Below, piece after piece: positions 6,173 through 10,493 of a DNA stretch of 10,493 nucleotides. Source of the stretch: Candidatus Saccharimonadota bacterium (lineage in GTDB: Bacteria; Patescibacteriota; Saccharimonadia; Saccharimonadales; SZUA-47); the NCBI GenBank assembly GCA_003231925.1, contig QIKK01000054.1, positions 1-10,493 of the forward strand. The letters run 5' to 3'. Numbering within the stretch: position 1 is the stretch's first letter; every line of letters begins with the position of its first letter. Under the pieces are notes generated by a model that was given only the letters and a program-made list of their open reading frames with translations, ran no database searches and was not told where the DNA came from. The position numbers and the translations under genes were made by a program.

Positions 6173-7054
6173 TTATTCCTCCCCTTCGTTATTATCTTTT
6201 TTTGCGTTAAGAAACTGCTTATATGCAACGTAACTAATAGCGACAAAAATAGCCACAAAAATTAATGCCCAAATCCATTCAGAGACCGATCCGGTAACAG
6301 ACGTGACACTACGTGTAGTTCTTGCTATGAATAAATTAAGCTTAAGCTGGTAGGTTGTAACGTCAGTGGTCGTATTAGTCCGTTCAAATATCAAAATAAA
6401 TAGTCCAATGGCGATAAACAGTAATCCAGCTACAAAATGTGACAGATTAACGCTAATTTTTTTACCGAACACTGTATAATGAATCTTTTTCCTAAACGAC
6501 ATTAGCTTGTCGGCAATTTTAGTTTTATCTATAAACAAAGCTACGATGAATAGGGGCAGGACTAAACCAGTCACAAAAGCTAACGAATATATTGCTCCCA
6601 AGGTGAGAGATCCTGGCATGAATGATAACGCCAGAACACCAGCCAGTACAGGGGCACAACAACTTGTCGCAACACCCGAGAAAATCCCAAGAACATAGAT
6701 TGACCCAAAGTCATACTTCTTAAGTTGGGGCTTAACGTGAAATGGTAGCATGTAGGACTTACCAAGAAGCATAAACACCCCTAGAGCTATCATAAACAAC
6801 GCACCAAACGTAAATAGAACTGCATGATTCTCTGCAAAAAAGCTACCCAAGTAAGAGATGCCTACACCTAGAGGTAAGAAAATTGTAAGTAAACCTAAAT
6901 AGTAGACAAAGGTCATCAAAAATATCTTACTTTTTGTCTTAAAAATCGATGCCAAGTAGGACGGCAATAAGACCCCAATACAACACGGTGCGAAAAGTGC
7001 CGCAATACCTGCTAAAAATGCCGTTATTAACGCCGCTGCTGGTACTAGTTCCAA
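6173..7054 (-). CDS. CcdA/DsbD-like membrane thiol-electron transporter
   Basis: Integral membrane protein that passes reducing equivalents from cytosolic thioredoxin to extracytoplasmic thiol proteins. The 293-residue product has six CcdA-type helices (about 4-27, 45-70, 76-98, 118-145, 152-176, 205-224) plus an extra C-terminal helix (about 258-277) and an acidic tail. The two conserved cysteine sites are in helix 1 (FAPCCIGVLLP, C24-C25) and helix 4 (TSCCAPVLAGV, C132-C133). Each is a doubled Cys where CcdA normally has one. TTG 7052-7054 is the start, backed by SD GGGGAG six bases upstream. The gene begins 15 bases after the five-helix gene and is followed two bases later by the redoxin, its likely acceptor. 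A metal-transport relative of the same superfamily cannot be excluded, but the redoxin neighbour favours thiol transfer. Confidence 0.85.
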   Translation of the reverse strand: MELVPAAALITAFLAGIAALFAPCCIGVLLPSYLASIFKTKSKIFLMTFVYYLGLLTIFLPLGVGISYLGSFFAENHAVLFTFGALFMIALGVFMLLGKSYMLPFHVKPQLKKYDFGSIYVLGIFSGVATSCCAPVLAGVLALSFMPGSLTLGAIYSLAFVTGLVLPLFIVALFIDKTKIADKLMSFRKKIHYTVFGKKISVNLSHFVAGLLFIAIGLFILIFERTNTTTDVTTYQLKLNLFIARTTRSVTSVTGSVSEWIWALIFVAIFVAISYVAYKQFLNAKKDNNEGEE

Positions 7055-7069
7055 AATAACTCCCCTATC

Positions 7070-7513
7070 TTATTCGTCATTACAGCAATTCATGACACTT
7101 TTGGCAATCGGTTTGGTGCCTGGGTCGTTTCTGTTTATAAACACTACATAGGAAATAATCCAAATTGCTAACAATATACCGAATGTAGTTTTAAAATCTT
7201 GTAATTTGACCAAGACCATATATGCACCTACGGTTAAGCTAAGAAAGAAGGGTAGAGCAAAAACGACAAATTCCTTGGGAATACGTCGTTTGATAAAGTA
7301 GAAGAACCCCGTAATACTCTCGCCGATTAATATACCAATTATTACTTGATCATCAAATTGCTTTAACTTGTATAACAACAGTAAGATTCCCCATGTCAAC
7401 AAAATGCTTAGGCACAATACACAAATATTTTTAAGCGAAGATTTTTTCTGACTTTTTACAAGAAGTCCGCTAATAAACAGACCAGTAATCCCTAATAATA
7501 TATTTGTTAACAC
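7070..7513 (-). CDS. Five-helix membrane protein with Cys pairs, function unknown
   Basis: I do not recognise this gene. The 147-residue product has hydrophobic segments at about 4-19, 29-49, 57-74, 81-103 and 110-126. By the positive-inside rule the basic loops KSQKKSSLK (20-28) and KRRIPK (75-80) and the C-terminus are cytosolic. That places both C31-VL-C34 and the terminal C143-C144 on the cytosolic side. It is the first gene of the operon with the CcdA-like transporter and the redoxin, so it may hand electrons or metal to the former. The start is GTG 7511-7513, with AGGGG seven bases upstream. No assignment beyond 'redox-operon membrane protein' is justified. Confidence 0.75.
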   Translation of the reverse strand: MLTNILLGITGLFISGLLVKSQKKSSLKNICVLCLSILLTWGILLLLYKLKQFDDQVIIGILIGESITGFFYFIKRRIPKEFVVFALPFFLSLTVGAYMVLVKLQDFKTTFGILLAIWIISYVVFINRNDPGTKPIAKSVMNCCNDE

Positions 7514-7567
7514 CTGGTCACCCCTAATTCCAAATAGTTCAAAAACATGATTTATGAAAATCCTATA

Positions 7568-7605
7568 ACACTAAATAAGATACACTAAATGTAGGCTCTT
7601 AACAA
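7568..7605 (-). promoter_or_regulatory. Putative promoter of the redox operon with direct repeats
   Basis: On the minus strand TTGTTA (plus 7600-7605) and TATCTT (plus 7577-7582) are 17 bases apart and could be -35 and -10 boxes, placing the start near 7570 and giving a leader of about 57 bases. ACACTAAAT occurs at 7568-7576 and 7582-7590 (plus strand), a 14-base-spaced direct repeat bracketing the -10 box, which would suit a regulator site. Confidence 0.4.
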
Positions 7606-7700
7606 TTATCTAGCTACAAAAAAATTAAATACCTGTTGGTTTTTCGTCTGTATAATTATAAAAAACTATTTAACTAAAAAAATGTTTATTATTTTAATAC

Positions 7701-7729
7701 TTGCATAGTCATGCAGATAAGCTTATACT
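7701..7729 (+). promoter_or_regulatory. Promoter and operator of the copper operon
   Basis: TTGCAT (7701-7706) and TATACT (7724-7729) are 17 bases apart; the -10 box matches consensus at five of six positions. A perfect inverted repeat, TGCAT-AGTC-ATGCA (7702-7715), overlaps the -35 box and enters the spacer, the classic place for a repressor to block RNA polymerase. The likely ligand is the ArsR-type regulator encoded immediately downstream. Transcription would begin at or next to the ATG at 7736. Confidence 0.65.
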
Positions 7730-7735
7730 GTGTTC

Positions 7736-8050
7736 ATGACAGCAAAGAAAAGCCTCATAAGTATTAAGCGCAAGCTTAAATCAAGCTCAGTCAAAAGGTG
7801 CGCCAAGCGTCATAATACAGTTGGTGACCCGTCATGCATGAAAGCTTGCTATCTTTTACACAAGCATCCTGACCTTTCGGTTGGAGAAGTATCCGAGTTA
7901 ATAGATCTATCACCGTCAGCTACTTCACGTTGCTTATGTAAACTAAAGGATAGCGATATAATTAAGGGAACCAAGCAGGCGCAAACTGTTCGATACTGCT
8001 TGAAGAAAAATAATTTTACAAGAAATTTAATTAATCAATTGGAGGAATAA
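7736..8050 (+). CDS. Cys-rich ArsR-family metal-responsive repressor
   Basis: Winged-helix transcription factor of the ArsR/SmtB family, expected to repress this operon until metal binds. The 104-residue product has the core at about 34-90: an opening helix, then LSVGEVSELIDLSPSATSRCLCKLKDSDII (47-76) as the helix-turn-helix with recognition helix SATSRCLCKL, and a short wing (QAQTVRYCL). Six cysteines are present: C22, C34, C38, C66, C68 and C88. The usual ELCV(C)D metal site of ArsR/CadC is absent; C22 with C34-xxx-C38 in the N-terminal part is the likelier site. Copper sensing is inferred from the neighbours. The frame extends to a GTG at 7730, but that codon directly follows the -10 box; ATG 7736, six bases after it, fits a leaderless start, and no SD is present. 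It is followed one base later by the cupredoxin gene. Confidence 0.85.
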   Translation: MTAKKSLISIKRKLKSSSVKRCAKRHNTVGDPSCMKACYLLHKHPDLSVGEVSELIDLSPSATSRCLCKLKDSDIIKGTKQAQTVRYCLKKNNFTRNLINQLEE

Positions 8051-8051
8051 A

Positions 8052-8420
8052 ATGGTAATTATAGTAGCGCTTATATCATTAGCATTAATCGGAACAATCT
8101 TGTGGTGGTTTTTTGGAAATCATGAAAAAACGACAATTAACGCCGAATTAACTGATAACGTTCAAAAAATATCAATAACAGTCGACGGGGGATATAAACC
8201 TGAAATAGTCCGTCTTAAAAAGGGTATTCCGGCTGAGCTGACTTTTTTGAGAAAAACTAGCTCAGGCTGTTTTGATGAAGTGGTTTTACCAGATTTTGGT
8301 AAACAAGCCAAACTACCAATAGACAAACCCTATGTAATAGAGATTAACCCAGAGAAATCTGGTATGTTTAAATACTCTTGTGGAATGCATATGTTCTTTG
8401 GTCAAATCGAGGTAGTTTAA
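8052..8420 (+). CDS. Membrane-anchored cupredoxin-like copper protein
   Basis: Cupredoxin-fold protein tethered to the outer face of the membrane by an N-terminal helix (about 2-21), expected to bind copper outside the cytoplasm. The 122-residue product shows the pattern of small cupredoxin domains found beside copper ATPases: VDGGYKPEIVRLKKGIPAEL (44-63), TSSGC73-FDEVVLPDFG, PEKSGMFKYSC110, then GMHMFFGQIEV. Candidate ligands are C73, C110, M112, H113 and M114. The usual end motif in such proteins is CGMGM or CGMNM; His in the middle is a variant. ATG 8052 has SD GGAGGA (8041-8046) inside the last codons of the regulator. Its stop TAA shares a base with the ATG of the ATPase (TAATG), so the two are translationally coupled. 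It may accept exported Cu(I) or scavenge outer copper. Confidence 0.85.
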   Translation: MVIIVALISLALIGTILWWFFGNHEKTTINAELTDNVQKISITVDGGYKPEIVRLKKGIPAELTFLRKTSSGCFDEVVLPDFGKQAKLPIDKPYVIEINPEKSGMFKYSCGMHMFFGQIEVV

Positions 8421-10483
8421 TGAATAAGCACTTAAAGCATACAACTGTAGCCAATTCAGCTTCAGTAAACTTAGGTTCTAAAGAGCACCAAGAACAACCA
8501 GAAGTTAATAATGGTACTTGCGCCTCTTCAAGCCGGGTTGTTAAACCGACTAAGGGCGGTCGGAAACCCTTGTCGCTATTCAATAAGTGGTTAATCAGTG
8601 CGATCTTAACCGTACCGCTACTATATGACATGATTTTTACTGGAATATTTGGCGCATTACCTGGTGGAAATATTACCTTACTAATTTTGACCACACCAGT
8701 GATGATTATCGGCGGGTCAACTTTTATAGAGGGAGCTTGGGCTGCGCTTAAGAATCACAAAGCAAATATGGATACTCTGGTTGCCTTTGGAACTCTTACA
8801 ACCTTTTTCTATAGTATCTACGCCATGTTTATAGGTGCTGAAGTATATTTTGAAATCGCAGCACTATTGATTGTTTTCATTCTATTGGGGCAAGTCCTAG
8901 AGGAGCTCACTAAGGGTAGAGCTAGCCAGGCAGTCGGTAAATTACTGGAATTGCAAGCCAAAGATGCTTTAGTTATTAGAAACGGAAAGGAAGTACGTAT
9001 ACCATCAACTGATCTGAGGGTAGGAGATGTAATAATTGTCAAACCCGGAGAAAAAATCCCAACAGATGGAAAGGTCCTTGAGGGGGAAAGCTACGTTGAT
9101 GAATCATTGGTTACAGGTGAGAGTAAACCTGTTCTAAAGAAATCAGCAAGTGCAGTAATTGGAGCAAGTATAAATACTACCGGTAGTTTTAGATTCACAG
9201 CTACCAAAATAGGAAGCGATACTCTACTTGCTCAAATTGTCGAGCTTGTAAGGCAAGCTCAGAACAGCAAAGCTCCAATCCAAAAACTTGTTGATAGGGT
9301 CAGTAACTTCTTTGTACCGACAGTATTAATAATTAGTATAATTACTTTCGATATATGGTTCTTACTACTTGGAGCTTCGTTTGCTGTAGCTCTATTGTTT
9401 GCCGTTGCAGTAGTGGTCATAGCCTGCCCTTGTGCCCTAGGTCTCGCCACTCCAACAGCTTTGATGGTCGGAGTTGGTCTAGGTGCTAAAAATGGAATAC
9501 TAATAAAATCAGGCGAGGTTCTGGAAAAAGGTCGAGCTATAAAAACAATAGTATTTGATAAGACAGGTACTATCACTGAGGGACACCCTAAAGTAACTGA
9601 TGTAATAGGCGACAAATCCAAAGCTCTCCAAATAGCTGCCAGTTTAGAGAAAAAATCGGAACATCCCCTAGCTATTGCCGTCTTGGATGCTTCTGTGAAG
9701 ATAAAGCTCAAGGAAGTTAATAATTTCGTCGCTCACGAAGGAAAAGGTATTAGTGGTAATATTGATGGCAAGAAAGGTTTCGTAGGTACAATAGGGCTGT
9801 TAGAAGATAATTCAGTTTCTATATCCAATCAAGTCAAAACACAATGGCATCAGATGCAAGCAGAAGCCAAAACTGTTGTTGGCGTAGCTTATGATAAGAA
9901 ATTTCTAGGATTAGTTGGCATCCAAGATGCCCCTAAGGCAACATCAAAACAGGCTATTTCTACTCTTAAAGAACACGGCTACAATACAATAATGCTAACT
10001 GGTGATAACCTAGCAACGGCCGAGGCTATTGCCAAAGAAGTGGGAATTGATAGGGTAGTTGCTGAAGTTCTGCCTCATGATAAAGCTACAAAAATCAAAG
10101 AGCTACAAGAAGAACATCCAGTTGGTTTTGTTGGTGATGGCATTAATGATGCCCCAGCCTTAGCTAGTGCCCACTTAGGAATTGCTATGGGATCTGGTAC
10201 AGATGTAGCTATAGAAAGCGGAGATATAGTACTTGTCAAAGATGACTTAGGCGACGTTGCTAGAGCACTTGGACTTAGTAAAAAAACCTTTAACCGTATT
10301 AGGATTAACTTATTTTGGGCCTTCATCTACAATTTTTCAGGGATTCCTATAGCAGCAGGTCTATTCAGTAGCTTTGGGCTTATTCTTAATCCAGCTTTAG
10401 CCGGGTTAGCAATGGCTTTTAGCTCGGTCTCTGTGGTGCTCAGCTCCCTACTTCTCAATAAGACCAATGTCAGAGACGTATAA
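8420..10483 (+). CDS. copA: Cu(I)-translocating P1B-type ATPase lacking an HMA domain
   Basis: ATP-driven exporter of Cu(I) (possibly Ag(I)) from the cytoplasm. The 687-residue product has eight membrane helices; the second carries the GG kink (MIIGGSTF). The actuator motif TGES is at 232-235, the transport site C336-P-C338, the phosphorylation motif DKTGT from D380, the nucleotide-binding H415-P416, a TGD motif and GDGIND at 572-577. The last two helices carry Y637-N638...P643 and M665...S668-S669, the group-1B-1 (Cu+) signature. The first 55 residues are low in complexity, with H4, H7, H23 and one Cys (C34) but no GMxCxxC metal-binding domain, so the protein is shorter at the N-terminus than most CopA. 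ATG 8420 overlaps the cupredoxin stop and has GAGG seven bases upstream; the frame is open 14 codons further but that would overlap the cupredoxin. Third gene of the copper operon. Confidence 0.93.
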   Translation: MNKHLKHTTVANSASVNLGSKEHQEQPEVNNGTCASSSRVVKPTKGGRKPLSLFNKWLISAILTVPLLYDMIFTGIFGALPGGNITLLILTTPVMIIGGSTFIEGAWAALKNHKANMDTLVAFGTLTTFFYSIYAMFIGAEVYFEIAALLIVFILLGQVLEELTKGRASQAVGKLLELQAKDALVIRNGKEVRIPSTDLRVGDVIIVKPGEKIPTDGKVLEGESYVDESLVTGESKPVLKKSASAVIGASINTTGSFRFTATKIGSDTLLAQIVELVRQAQNSKAPIQKLVDRVSNFFVPTVLIISIITFDIWFLLLGASFAVALLFAVAVVVIACPCALGLATPTALMVGVGLGAKNGILIKSGEVLEKGRAIKTIVFDKTGTITEGHPKVTDVIGDKSKALQIAASLEKKSEHPLAIAVLDASVKIKLKEVNNFVAHEGKGISGNIDGKKGFVGTIGLLEDNSVSISNQVKTQWHQMQAEAKTVVGVAYDKKFLGLVGIQDAPKATSKQAISTLKEHGYNTIMLTGDNLATAEAIAKEVGIDRVVAEVLPHDKATKIKELQEEHPVGFVGDGINDAPALASAHLGIAMGSGTDVAIESGDIVLVKDDLGDVARALGLSKKTFNRIRINLFWAFIYNFSGIPIAAGLFSSFGLILNPALAGLAMAFSSVSVVLSSLLLNKTNVRDV

Positions 10484-10493
10484 AGGCCTCTTA

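Larger units (their letters stand above)
7514..7735. other. Shared control region of two divergent operons
   Basis: These 222 bases separate the thiol-redox operon (leftward) from the copper operon (rightward). Besides the two putative promoters it contains an AT-rich centre with the perfect palindrome TATAATTATA (7651-7660), a -10-like hexamer on both strands, though no -35 box is correctly spaced from it on either strand. No gene was seen here. Confidence 0.55.

Noticed and set aside
7651..7660. TATAATTATA palindrome as a bidirectional promoter
   Set aside because: The hexamer is ideal on both strands, but no -35 box is found 16-18 bases away in either direction.
8378..8419. Upstream extension of the Cu ATPase to 8378
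   Set aside because: It would overlap the cupredoxin gene by 43 bases; ATG 8420 has a properly spaced SD and the typical TAATG coupling.
9259..9711. 150-residue antisense ORF inside the Cu ATPase
   Set aside because: Shadow of a strongly supported gene; no SD and no recognisable domain.
10484..10493. AGGCCTCTTA after the ATPase stop as a terminator arm
   Set aside because: It contains a short palindrome (AGGCCT) but the window ends before any partner arm or T tract can be seen.

Overview
The window is AT-rich bacterial DNA with compact genes, short intergenic spacers, frequent Shine-Dalgarno (SD) leaders and several TTG/GTG starts. All the larger genes end in TAA or TAG; TGA closes only one small, uncertain ORF, so no recoding of TGA is indicated. 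Several proteins follow a 'short cytosolic tail, single or few membrane helices, low-complexity linker, outer domain' plan and none looks like an outer-membrane protein. This suggests a monoderm-type bacterium. I lean towards a candidate-phylum lineage such as Saccharibacteria (Patescibacteria), but that is an inference from overall style; no rRNA or marker gene is present.

Left part (1-2945): a ZIP-family metal transporter on the minus strand, an intergenic array of three near-identical hairpin-plus-T-tract units, a small two-helix membrane protein with a possible leaderless start, a repeat-rich spacer, a DoxX-family membrane protein, and a convergent gene for a membrane-anchored outer protein of unknown function.

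Middle (2946-5597): a 631-residue three-domain membrane protein (three helices, a small beta-barrel-like domain, a Pro/Thr/Ser-rich stalk and a C-terminal domain that may be a beta-helix), with a perfect hairpin just before its ribosome binding site. It is followed by a 434-base spacer holding a perfect 51-base tandem repeat. Each unit can fold into two hairpins, and a diverged copy of the unit lies about 3.7 kb away, before the DoxX gene.

Right part (5598-10493): two divergent operons share a 222-base control region. The minus-strand operon encodes a five-helix membrane protein with Cys pairs, a CcdA/DsbD-like thiol-electron transporter and a membrane-anchored redoxin. The plus-strand operon encodes a Cys-rich ArsR-family repressor, a membrane-anchored cupredoxin and a Cu(I)-exporting P1B-type ATPase lacking the usual N-terminal metal-binding domain. 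The regulator appears to be read from a leaderless transcript, with a perfect inverted repeat between its -35 and -10 boxes. Together the two operons look like a copper-export plus extracytoplasmic thiol-redox module. The functional coupling is an inference from the layout.
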